A stretch of DNA of 64,000 bases, taken from the NCBI GenBank assembly GCA_049115495.1, contig JAGDZV010000002.1, forward strand, positions 186,001 through 250,000. The letters run 5' to 3'. Under the pieces are notes generated by a model. It was not told the DNA's origin. It saw only the letters and a list, made by a program, of their open reading frames with translations, and searched no databases. Below are positions 23,260 to 30,531 of the stretch, one piece after another. This DNA is from JACPUW01 sp049115495 (GTDB lineage: Bacteria > Bacteroidota > Bacteroidia > CAILMK01 > JACPUW01). How positions within the stretch are numbered: the first letter of the stretch is position 1; each line of letters starts with the position of its first letter. The position numbers were made by a program, and so were the translations under genes.

Positions 23260-24089
23260 CTGCGTTTGTGTACTTTCAAGACGTAGGTTGCCTTGCTATT
23301 GTTAATGGCAACAAAGTAAAGCCCTTCAGGGTACTCCGTCAAAATTTCGCCTACTTGAATTTGGTGTTGGCCTACGTTGTAAGTATTATTTAGGCTGTAA
23401 ACCATTTTACCACTTGCATCGCTAATGGAAAGGTCAAGGGTTTCAGGTCTGTCTAATTCAAAAGACAATGTTTGTATTGTAGAAGGGTTGGGGAAAAGCT
23501 GCATTTTATACTTATTGTTCTCGCTTATGCTACCACCAGCAGAGTCAACAATATTTATATCTTGTGTAAAAGTATCGTTGCATTGGAATGATGTAGTTGC
23601 CACCAATTGACACTTATAAGTTCCAGTACCCGGATATATGTGTGTAATTGAGTCAGCGTCTTTTAAATCATTTTCGCCATCTCCAAATTCCCAATCTAAG
23701 CCTAAATAATTTTCGCATTTAGGGTAAAAAAAGCAAACAATGGCAATGGCTTTGTAATCATAAAAAGCTGTTGCTTTTTTCTCAACCCTTATTAATTGGG
23801 TAACACTATCTTTTTTGTTTGTGGCTTTATCAACAGCTACAAGACTTACTCTAAAAGAGTCTTCAATGTTGCTTATGCTAAAGGCATGGGTCGCAGTTTT
23901 TGTATCATAGGTAGTTCCGTCATCCATATACCAAAAAAAGCTATCGGCATTTAATGATCTATTACCGAAGCTAATTAGCTCACCTTCGCACCAAATAGAT
24001 TTTGAAACATTGATTTTCGCTAGTGGATCTTGAGCTTGGCCAGCTAAAACCAAAAGCGATGAAACAAGAAGAGTAAAGATTTTTTTCAT
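23256..24089 (-). CDS. T9SS-exported PKD-domain protein
   Basis: 277 residues. Signal peptide 1-20 (LVLAGQAQ). Two PKD-like domains: FFWYMDDGTTYDTKTATHAF (about 50-105) and LDWEFGDGENDLKDADSITH (about 125-180). A type A sorting domain fills about 195-277 (MQLFPNPSTIQTLSFEL ... YPEGLYFVAI). PKD domains mediate binding or spacing in surface proteins. It is the first gene of a two-gene operon, with a -7 box at 24116-24123. Confidence 0.87.
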   Translation of the reverse strand: MKKIFTLLVSSLLVLAGQAQDPLAKINVSKSIWCEGELISFGNRSLNADSFFWYMDDGTTYDTKTATHAFSISNIEDSFRVSLVAVDKATNKKDSVTQLIRVEKKATAFYDYKAIAIVCFFYPKCENYLGLDWEFGDGENDLKDADSITHIYPGTGTYKCQLVATTSFQCNDTFTQDINIVDSAGGSISENNKYKMQLFPNPSTIQTLSFELDRPETLDLSISDASGKMVYSLNNTYNVGQHQIQVGEILTEYPEGLYFVAINNSKATYVLKVHKRR

Positions 24090-24115
24090 GGTCAGTTACA
24101 GTTTAGTCTAAAAAA

Positions 24116-24123
24116 CAAAAGTA
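24116..24123 (-). promoter_or_regulatory. -7 box of the PKD/T9SS operon
   Basis: TACTTTTG on the minus strand, 27 bp before the ATG at 24089, is an exact TAnnTTTG match. Confidence 0.55.
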
Positions 24124-24182
24124 GCTATTTACTAAATCCATTTAATACCAGCATTGAGCAATTATTGATTTATTTCAAAGGC

Positions 24183-24190
24183 TATTTTTG
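24183..24190 (+). promoter_or_regulatory. -7 box immediately before trmD
   Basis: TATTTTTG ends only 4 bp before the trmD ATG at 24195. With the usual start of transcription a few bases downstream of this box, the trmD message would be leaderless or nearly so. Confidence 0.5.
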
Positions 24191-24194
24191 CCCA

Positions 24195-24881
24195 ATGCGC
24201 ATAGATATAGTTACACTTTTTCCTGAAATGCTTGACGGTTTTATGAATCAAAGCATATTGAAACGTGCTCAGGACAAAGGTTTGGCGCAAATAAAAGTGC
24301 ACCAATTGAGAAATTACGTACCTGACTACTTTAAGCAAAAAACACAGGTGGATGATTATGCTTTTGGCGGTGGTGCTGGTATGGTTTTAAGAATGGAACC
24401 AATTCTTAATTGCATTGAGCATTTAGAAAAAGATGGAGAATTTGATGAGAGAATATTCGTAACTCCTGACGGGGAGAAGCTAGATCAGCCTATGGTAAAT
24501 AAACTCTCTTTACATGGCAGAATATTGATTTTGGCAGGAAGATATAAAGGGATTGATCAAAGAATACGAGATCATTTTATAACTAAAGAGATTAGCCTTG
24601 GCGATTTTGTATTGAGCGGCGGTGAATTGCCGGCTGCCGTAATCACCGATGCAATTGTAAGGGTTATTCCTGGTGTTTTGAGTGATGAAAGCTCGGCCTT
24701 GCTAGATTCTTTTCAAGGAGATTTGTTGGATGCGCCTGTGTATACTAGGCCGGCTGAGTATAAGGGGCATAAGGTGCCTGATGTGCTTTTAAGTGGTCAT
24801 CAATCAAAAATTGATAATTGGCGATATGAGAAAGCGCTCGAAAAAACAAAACAGCGCCGCCCTGACTTGCTAAAGGAATGA
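24195..24881 (+). CDS. trmD: tRNA (guanine-37-N1) methyltransferase
   Basis: 228 residues from ATG 24195 (MRIDIVTLFPEM), the conserved start of the family; a 10-residue upstream extension from TTG 24165 would cross the -7 box. SPOUT-fold landmarks: DDYAFGGGAGMVLR, ILAGRYKGIDQRI, EISLGDFVLSGGE (trefoil-knot SAM site), VYTRPAEYKG. It methylates G37 of tRNAs reading CNN codons and prevents +1 frameshifting. Here trmD is not next to rplS, rimM or rpsP. Confidence 0.97.
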   Translation: MRIDIVTLFPEMLDGFMNQSILKRAQDKGLAQIKVHQLRNYVPDYFKQKTQVDDYAFGGGAGMVLRMEPILNCIEHLEKDGEFDERIFVTPDGEKLDQPMVNKLSLHGRILILAGRYKGIDQRIRDHFITKEISLGDFVLSGGELPAAVITDAIVRVIPGVLSDESSALLDSFQGDLLDAPVYTRPAEYKGHKVPDVLLSGHQSKIDNWRYEKALEKTKQRRPDLLKE

Positions 24882-24888
24882 AAAAGTT

Positions 24889-24896
24889 TAGTTTTG
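24889..24896 (+). promoter_or_regulatory. -7 box overlapping the 5' end of the lipoprotein gene
   Basis: TAGTTTTG is an exact consensus match and overlaps the TTG at 24894. This argues that translation starts at the next TTG, 24903. Confidence 0.45.
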
Positions 24897-24902
24897 CCTG
24901 CC

Positions 24903-25484
24903 TTGAATCAATTATATAAAATATTAGCTTTTGGCCTGCTGGCTTTGCTCGTTCAATCTTGCTACGCTCCGTTGCACTACGGTAAAAAAGGTAGGCATAA
25001 AGACAGTACGGCTACCGTATACCAATACCGTATGGATGGTACACCAAAAGGCAAGCAAGAGATAAAATATGTTTCTCAGCGAAAAACCATAATTGAAGAA
25101 GAGCTTTTTGTACCCTTTAATCAATTGGCGCCAGACGATTCTACTGGTCAGGATACTATTGCCGATACAGAAATTAAGGATAAACGCTTTAAAATTGATG
25201 ATAATATTTTCAAGCAAAAGCGTAAAAAGAAAAGCTATTTTGGTGGAGCTAAATCAATGCTTAAGGAGAAAACTAGGCAACGATCAAAAATTAGAGATGG
25301 TTGTGAAATTATGGTTTGTAAACGAACTAAAATCTACAACGAGTATGGAGATGTAGTATTTAAGGAGAACTTTAACTTCTTGTATCACCGCGTAGTTCGG
25401 AAGATTTATGATGAGTCTGGTAAGCGACTGGAGAATAGGAAGGTAAAATGCTACTTTAAGCCCAAGTTTAGGAATTACCCTTAG
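24903..25484 (+). CDS. Lipoprotein of unknown function, strongly basic
   Basis: 193 residues from TTG 24903; a TTG at 24894 lies inside a -7 box and is disfavoured. Signal peptide with lipobox LLVQSC (Cys20 from this start). The mature protein is Lys/Arg-rich (KQKRKKKSYFGG, KEKTRQRSKIRDG) and ends in a strand-rich part resembling one MORN-like unit (TKIYNEYGDVVFKENFNF). The family is not recognised. Its 3' end overlaps the convergent ATP-grasp gene by 17 bp. Confidence 0.7.
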   Translation: MNQLYKILAFGLLALLVQSCYAPLHYGKKGRHKDSTATVYQYRMDGTPKGKQEIKYVSQRKTIIEEELFVPFNQLAPDDSTGQDTIADTEIKDKRFKIDDNIFKQKRKKKSYFGGAKSMLKEKTRQRSKIRDGCEIMVCKRTKIYNEYGDVVFKENFNFLYHRVVRKIYDESGKRLENRKVKCYFKPKFRNYP

Positions 25485-26331
25485 TAAGATTTATTTGTTT
25501 TTCTAATCCTTCGCTATAAATGCGAATTGCATTAAGTTTTTCATTTAAGCTAAGCCCATGTGCAGGTCCAAAAGCCGTTGGGTTAATATCTACAACGTAT
25601 ATTTTACCATTATGCCTATCCCTAAGTATATCAAGTTCAGCAATGTCAGCTCCCATTTTACTACATAATTCAATAATTTGCTTTTGTTCATTATCACTGA
25701 GGTGATCAGCTGCTTTTGCCAGTGTTGCCTTAATTTTTTTGGCGCTAAACCTTTTACCTGCCAATCTGTAGTTTAAGTAAACCATTAATATTTCACTACC
25801 TATTACCACAGGTCTTATATCTTCATAAAAAAGTGTTTTTCGAGTGTCAATAATCTTTTGGTAAACATAACCACTTTTAGCATGGCAAGGGGCTTTTATA
25901 ATTTTAGCATCATGTTTTCCATTTTGTTCTGATTTTTCAAGGATTTTGCCTTTTGCTTGCAATGGGTTTACCGTTAAGCCATATCCAAAAACTTCCAAAT
26001 GAATTTGGTCTAAAAAGCTTTTGCTAATGTTATTACACTTTATGTTGAAGGCATTAACGTTTGAAGATTCAAGCTGCTTAATAGTCTCATCATGCCATGC
26101 AAAGTTTACAGAATTGGCTTTCCAACCAATTTCAAACTTGTAGCCCATAAATTGTAAGGCATTTCTAATCGCAGCTCTTTTGTTTGGCAATTCAGGGAAA
26201 AAATGGGCAGTTTTATCAATCGGTAGCCTTTTACTTATTTCACCTTGAAATTTGAGCTCCTGCCAATCAGCCCATTTTTTGAAGAAAACCCGGTAAAGTA
26301 ATAGTGGAGCCGCAAGAATTTTTAAAATCAC
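25468..26331 (-). CDS. ATP-grasp-like protein
   Basis: 287 residues, GTG start, no signal peptide. The C-terminal half has the ATP-grasp layout: Lys-bearing strands (HDAKIIKAPCHAKSGYVYQK, TLFYEDIRPVVIG), then GADIAELDILRDRHNGKIYV followed by DINPTAFGP with the metal-binding Asp and Asn. Such proteins ligate an amine or thiol to a carboxylate with ATP. The stop of the aspartoacylase-like gene and this start overlap by 1 bp, so the two work as a unit. The substrate is unknown; RimK-like peptide ligation is one option. Confidence 0.75.
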   Translation of the reverse strand: MILKILAAPLLLYRVFFKKWADWQELKFQGEISKRLPIDKTAHFFPELPNKRAAIRNALQFMGYKFEIGWKANSVNFAWHDETIKQLESSNVNAFNIKCNNISKSFLDQIHLEVFGYGLTVNPLQAKGKILEKSEQNGKHDAKIIKAPCHAKSGYVYQKIIDTRKTLFYEDIRPVVIGSEILMVYLNYRLAGKRFSAKKIKATLAKAADHLSDNEQKQIIELCSKMGADIAELDILRDRHNGKIYVVDINPTAFGPAHGLSLNEKLNAIRIYSEGLEKQINLTKGNS

Positions 26332-27245
26332 TAAAGCTGTTTTACTAGAAAAAAACCATCAGATCCCTGTTCTTGATAAAGCGGCATTAGCATGAAACAA
26401 TCTTCAGGACAAAAAATATCACCGTTTATATCTTGTGCCAATAAAGTACCTTTTGAAACAGGCTGAAAATTCGTAAATCCAGGCTCCATTCTAAAGTTGT
26501 CGCCCTTATTTATTTTATGGTGCAAGATTATTTTACAAAAGTGAGGAAGCCCTTCTGTGGCATGAATAAGTCTCAGGTCATGGTATTCTACATTATCGTA
26601 CTCATTTCTATCAACATGGCCTAGATATTCTAAGCATAGCCAAAGAGCACTTTCCATTTTATTCGCTGAGTCGGGGTTATAGTGGTTGCCACCTTCAAAT
26701 GCAAACGAAACAATGTCATTATCCCAAAAATGCTGCATGGCTGTTCCATTTAAGTCATCGGCTAGGTTCAGAATTACGGGTACATGAAGCCTTTTAATCA
26801 TTTTTACATGAGTTTCATCTTCAGGGCAAGCTATAAAAACACCACCAGTGGCCGATGTTGTATGCAGGTCTATAATTACAATCTCTTCATAGCCAAGTCC
26901 GGTGTAATAATCAATTGCGCTCTTTAATGTCTTTAGTTGATAGTGATCTGGGCAATCAACAGCACTGTTACATTTTCTTGCAATTTCAAAATCAGAGTTT
27001 GTCCAAATTCTATTTAGGTCGTTTTTAATATATCTCTTCTCGTGTCTAAGGGCTAATAGGTTTCCTTTAATGCCTATAAACCCACCATTAAACTTTTTGG
27101 TGGTATGATTAAGAACTTTAAAAACCCTCTCAATTGCTTCAATACCAGCGCGTTCGTTTCCATGCATAGCGCCAATTGCAATAAGCAGTTGCTTTTTGCC
27201 TTCCCCAAATTTTTCGGCTATTAAGTGCTCCGAATTTAAACTCAT
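26331..27245 (-). CDS. Succinylglutamate desuccinylase/aspartoacylase (AstE/AspA) family protein
   Basis: 304 residues, cytoplasmic. Zinc-carboxypeptidase-type landmarks: IGAMHGNERAG with His28 and Glu31, LNRIW region, VIIDLHTTSATGG with the third zinc-binding His, and FAFEGGNHYNPDSA with the catalytic Glu. The family hydrolyses N-acyl amino acids such as N-acetylaspartate or N-succinylglutamate. No ast pathway genes are near, so the substrate is open. The ATP-grasp gene overlaps its stop. Its own -7 box lies 5 bp before the ATG. Confidence 0.85.
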   Translation of the reverse strand: MSLNSEHLIAEKFGEGKKQLLIAIGAMHGNERAGIEAIERVFKVLNHTTKKFNGGFIGIKGNLLALRHEKRYIKNDLNRIWTNSDFEIARKCNSAVDCPDHYQLKTLKSAIDYYTGLGYEEIVIIDLHTTSATGGVFIACPEDETHVKMIKRLHVPVILNLADDLNGTAMQHFWDNDIVSFAFEGGNHYNPDSANKMESALWLCLEYLGHVDRNEYDNVEYHDLRLIHATEGLPHFCKIILHHKINKGDNFRMEPGFTNFQPVSKGTLLAQDINGDIFCPEDCFMLMPLYQEQGSDGFFLVKQL

Positions 27246-27250
27246 TGCTG

Positions 27251-27258
27251 CAAAGGTA
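27251..27258 (-). promoter_or_regulatory. -7 box immediately before the aspartoacylase-like gene
   Basis: TACCTTTG on the minus strand ends 5 bp before the ATG at 27245. This implies a leaderless or near-leaderless message and separates this gene from the upstream DegT gene. Confidence 0.5.
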
Positions 27259-27293
27259 ATTAAGCATTTTGCCTAAGGTAAATGCAGTTTATT

Positions 27294-28421
27294 CTAGAGG
27301 GTTGGTAAGTTAATAATTGTACTGCAGGCACTTTTTGAATTTTCAAAACCGCTCAGATAAACACTGGCCGGGTCTAAAAGAGAGGAATACCAAAAGCCTA
27401 CTTCAAGGTTGTTGAAATTAAATTTTCTTGAAACCTTTTGATCTTTAGGAACATGGCCCGTAAGTCTTAAAAAAGCTGGAGTACTATTTTCAATTGGTTT
27501 TAAGAAATTGATTTTATCGCCAAATTTTAGTTCTAATTTATTTGCAATAGCCCCCCTTTTCTCTAAATAATAATCAACTTTCATCAGCTGAATTAGCCCG
27601 ATTTCAGCAAAACTTGAATGCATTACATGGCCGTATACTTTTGGTTTATTATGGTCTATTTCTTCTTTTAAGGTAGATTTAAAACTTCTATCTTGAATCT
27701 TTACAGGAAGCAGCTTTTTCGCTTTGAATCTATAGTATTTACTCAGTCCTAATGAAATGACCTTTCGGTTATAATCTTTTTGGGTGATTGGTAAGTCAAA
27801 GTATTTTTTATTGGCTTTTTCAATTAAGTCTATTGAGTTTAAAACGGCTGCTCCACCATTTATTGTTGACATTACTTTAGAGTACTCAAAACTAAAAAAA
27901 CTAGCATCAGCCCAATTTCCCACCTTTTTGCCTAGATACTTTGCACCTTGAGATTGGGCGCAATCTTCAATTAGGCAAATACCTTGTTTTGCACACAATT
28001 CTTTGATTGCAATTAGGTCTCTTGCTACATAACCCATTAAATGAGGTATTACAACAGCCTTTGTTTTTGAAGTAATTTTACTTTTTAAGTCACTATAATT
28101 TAGACTTAATGAGTCAAGCTCAATATCGCAAAGAATTGGTTTGGCATTAGAAAACAATACAGAATTGTAAACCACAACACAGGAGTATGGAGAAATTATT
28201 ACTTCATCTTTATTTTTTAGTTGGAGTAAGTCTAGAATAAATGAAAGCGCAGAGCGACCATTTTGAAACATAAAGGAGTTGTTTACACCCTGCCAAGTGC
28301 TAAATTTACTAGCAAACTCAAGAGTTAAATCCATCCTGTTTTTACCAGGATTTGAAAATTCTTGTTTGGCTAATGCGATCTCTTCTTGTCCCCAAGTTTG
28401 CATATAGAACCCATTATGCAA
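27294..28421 (-). CDS. DegT/DnrJ/EryC1/StrS-type PLP aminotransferase
   Basis: About 375 residues. Fold-type I PLP enzyme: FMFQNGRSALSFIL (cofactor phosphate region), IISPYSCVVVYNSV, CLIEDCAQSQGAKYLGKKVG with the PLP-binding Asp, and Lys182 in SFEYSKVMSTINGGA as Schiff-base lysine. The family makes amino sugars or aminated natural products. The start is uncertain: TTG 28421 or ATG 28403; no upstream ATG exists in the open frame. It is divergent from the acyl-carrier/ligase operon across a 66-bp gap, which suggests joint function and regulation. Confidence 0.82.
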   Translation of the reverse strand: MHNGFYMQTWGQEEIALAKQEFSNPGKNRMDLTLEFASKFSTWQGVNNSFMFQNGRSALSFILDLLQLKNKDEVIISPYSCVVVYNSVLFSNAKPILCDIELDSLSLNYSDLKSKITSKTKAVVIPHLMGYVARDLIAIKELCAKQGICLIEDCAQSQGAKYLGKKVGNWADASFFSFEYSKVMSTINGGAAVLNSIDLIEKANKKYFDLPITQKDYNRKVISLGLSKYYRFKAKKLLPVKIQDRSFKSTLKEEIDHNKPKVYGHVMHSSFAEIGLIQLMKVDYYLEKRGAIANKLELKFGDKINFLKPIENSTPAFLRLTGHVPKDQKVSRKFNFNNLEVGFWYSSLLDPASVYLSGFENSKSACSTIINLPTL

Positions 28422-28430
28422 TCCAGGTTT

Positions 28431-28474
28431 TAGCCATTTGTAAAGGCTATTTTTGTATTTATTAATATTAATAA
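28431..28474. promoter_or_regulatory. Divergent promoter/operator region of the biosynthetic cluster
   Basis: A plus-strand -7 box TATTTTTG lies at 28448-28455. It is flanked by a dyad TAGCC (28431-28435) / GGCTA (28445-28449) and followed by a perfect 16-bp palindrome TTATTAATATTAATAA at 28459-28474, close to the expected transcription start. The palindrome is AT-only, so chance is possible. Copies of AATCCAG occur at both ends (28420 and 28473). Confidence 0.45.
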
Positions 28475-28487
28475 TCCAGCAGGTTTA

Positions 28488-29045
28488 ATGTCTTTTATAA
28501 ATCTATTTGCACCTAAAAAAAATGAAGAACTTCAAAAGGTAATTGAGCTTAGAAAACAAAATCCAAATACCAAAATTCACGACTATGTCCAAATTGCAAA
28601 TACAAATCTAGTGAGTATTGGACCAAGAACTAAGATAAATAGGGGAGTACATTTATTTGCTTACGGGAAAAATGATAGTAACAAGGCAGGAGAAATTATA
28701 ATTGGTGAAAATTGCTTGGTAAGCAATGACACCAAAATATTTGCTGGTAGAGGGAGTGTATTAATTGGAGACCATGTTGAAATTGGAATGAATTGTTTTA
28801 TCAGTGCTCAGAGACGAATTAAGTCGAGAAAAGTGCTTGACGATGCTTCGGCCATTGAAACCTTAGTTACAGAAATTGGAGATGAGTGCATGTTTGCCTC
28901 GGGGTGTTTCATAGTTGAAGGTTCTAAGCTTGGTAATAGGTGTATAGTAGCCGCAGGCGCTATAGTTTCAGGTACATTTGGTGACGACCTTTTATTAGTT
29001 GGCAACCCGGCAAGGCCTATCCCGCAAAAAAAGAATATTTCATGA
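28488..29045 (+). CDS. Hexapeptide-repeat (left-handed beta-helix) acyltransferase, first copy
   Basis: 185 residues, cytoplasmic. Hexapeptide repeats (IGPRTKI, IIIGENCLVS, VLIGDHVEIGMN, LGNRCIVAAGAIV) form a left-handed beta-helix, and VGNPARPIP is the typical end of CysE/NodL/WcaF-like acetyltransferases, which transfer acyl groups from CoA or acyl carrier protein to sugar or amine acceptors. First gene of a six-gene operon; the next gene overlaps by 4 bp. The acceptor is unknown. Confidence 0.88.
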   Translation: MSFINLFAPKKNEELQKVIELRKQNPNTKIHDYVQIANTNLVSIGPRTKINRGVHLFAYGKNDSNKAGEIIIGENCLVSNDTKIFAGRGSVLIGDHVEIGMNCFISAQRRIKSRKVLDDASAIETLVTEIGDECMFASGCFIVEGSKLGNRCIVAAGAIVSGTFGDDLLLVGNPARPIPQKKNIS

Positions 29046-29557
29046 GCATACAGGAAATAGTTTTACAGTCTTTGAATAAAGTTCAAGAAAATGTTTTTGT
29101 AGTAGGGGAAAAGGCCAATATTAAGATTGGAGAAGGGGCAAAAATTAACAATGGCGCTTATCTAAATTGTGGCGGTAGAAGCTATGGGGGTGCAGGCTCT
29201 ATCTCAATCGGTGAGAACTCAATTGTTGGTGCCAAAACAACGCTCTTTGCCGGTGGTGGTTCAATTGACATTGGTGAGCTTTGTGATATTAGAGTTGGTG
29301 CTTTGCTGCTTTCTTATTCTCGCAAATCAAAATTTAATCCAGCTAATCCAAATTATGATGAGATGTTCGATCACACATCAATTAAAATTGGTAAATGCTG
29401 CAATATAACTTCTGGGGCAATTGTATTAGGAAATACTGATTTAGGCGATTTTTGCATTGTTGCTGCGGGGGCAGTAGTGCAAGGGAAATACCCTAATCGC
29501 ACAACAATTGTAGCCCAACCTTCAAGACAATTACCCCGTTTTGTAGACAATAATTAA
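29042..29557 (+). CDS. Hexapeptide-repeat acyltransferase, second copy
   Basis: 171 residues with the same fold as its neighbour: KIGEGAKINNGAYL, ISIGENSIVGAKTTL, IDIGELCDIRVGA, IKIGKCCNITSGAIV, LGDFCIVAAGAVVQ and the ending QPSRQLPR. Sequence identity to the first copy is only moderate, so it is not a recent duplication; the two may form one hetero-oligomer or act on different acceptors. ATG overlaps the previous stop by 4 bp; the carrier protein gene follows after 1 bp. Confidence 0.85.
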   Translation: MSIQEIVLQSLNKVQENVFVVGEKANIKIGEGAKINNGAYLNCGGRSYGGAGSISIGENSIVGAKTTLFAGGGSIDIGELCDIRVGALLLSYSRKSKFNPANPNYDEMFDHTSIKIGKCCNITSGAIVLGNTDLGDFCIVAAGAVVQGKYPNRTTIVAQPSRQLPRFVDNN

Positions 29558-29558
29558 T

Positions 29559-29837
29559 ATGATCAACCAACTAGTTACAAACTGCCTAAACATAGTTTTT
29601 AATGAGCAAGGTTTAACAAATTATGAGCAAGGCGAAACCATTTATGGATTAAACGGTAAATTGAATTCACTTGCTTTGGTAAGACTAATTGTTGAGCTTG
29701 AAACTCAAATTCAAGAAGAGTTTGGCCATTCTATTATTCTGACAGATAATAAAGTGCTTAGTGCAAAAAATTCACCGTTCAAAGATTTTGACAATTTAGT
29801 CGCATTTGTTGAGCAAAAAATAGCTGAAATTGGATAG
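29559..29837 (+). CDS. Stand-alone acyl carrier protein-like protein
   Basis: 92 residues, acidic and helical. The carrier motif is LNSLALVRL, with Ser37 in the position that carries 4'-phosphopantetheine; the usual preceding Asp is Asn here (NSL instead of DSL). VELETQIQEEFGHSIIL matches helix 3 of carrier proteins. It is distinct from the housekeeping acpP at 52119. It lies between acyltransferases and the reductase/ligase genes, and is inferred to carry the intermediate of this pathway. Confidence 0.78.
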   Translation: MINQLVTNCLNIVFNEQGLTNYEQGETIYGLNGKLNSLALVRLIVELETQIQEEFGHSIILTDNKVLSAKNSPFKDFDNLVAFVEQKIAEIG

Positions 29838-30531
29838 TGATAAATGCATAGTTTTAACAGGATGCTCCAAAGGTTTAGGAAGGTTTATAATGGAGCAGCT
29901 GCTAAAAGAAAACTTTAAAATAATTGGCTGTGCCAGAAACAGACCGAATATTACCCATCCAAATTTTTTCTTTTACAAATGCGATTTAGGCTCAAAAGAT
30001 AGTGTTGAAGAATTTGTGGCATACATAAAGCAACAAAAATTTGACGTTGGCGCATTGATTAATAATGCGGCTATTGGTGCATTAAATCAATTTTTAACAA
30101 CCCCAATTGACAAGGTTCAAGAAGTAATGCAAGCCAATTATCAAGCCAATTATTTTTTGAGCCGAGAAATGGCTAAAATAATGACTAAAGGGCTTCAAGG
30201 GCGTATTGTTCATATAGGGTCTCAAACAGTATTGCTAAAAACACCGCTTGAAGCCGCTTATGCCGCCTCAAAAGCAGCGGTTGAAACCATGATGAAAATT
30301 AGTGCCAAGGAACTGGCGCCTTTTGGAATTACCGTAAATATGATTTCACCTGGAGTTATGCAAACTGACATAATAAAGGGTGTGCCAAAAGCGCGCATTG
30401 ATTATATGCTAAATCAACAAGCTATAAATCAACCTTTAAAATTAAGTGATGTTTGGAATGCGGTAAGATTCATTTTAAGTGATGAGTCATCAAGAATCAC
30501 AGGTCAGAATATTTATATAGGAGTGGTTTAA
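29830..30531 (+). CDS. Short-chain dehydrogenase/reductase (FabG-like)
   Basis: 233 residues, TTG start, overlapping the carrier protein gene by 8 bp. Nucleotide site TGCSKGLGRF, structural NNAAIG, catalytic Ser131 (HIGSQT), Tyr144 and Lys148 (YAASK). It resembles 3-oxoacyl-ACP reductases, so a NAD(P)H-dependent reduction of a carrier-bound keto group is inferred. An alternative is reduction or oxidation of a free sugar-type substrate. The next gene starts on the last base of its stop. Confidence 0.9.
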   Translation: MDSDKCIVLTGCSKGLGRFIMEQLLKENFKIIGCARNRPNITHPNFFFYKCDLGSKDSVEEFVAYIKQQKFDVGALINNAAIGALNQFLTTPIDKVQEVMQANYQANYFLSREMAKIMTKGLQGRIVHIGSQTVLLKTPLEAAYAASKAAVETMMKISAKELAPFGITVNMISPGVMQTDIIKGVPKARIDYMLNQQAINQPLKLSDVWNAVRFILSDESSRITGQNIYIGVV

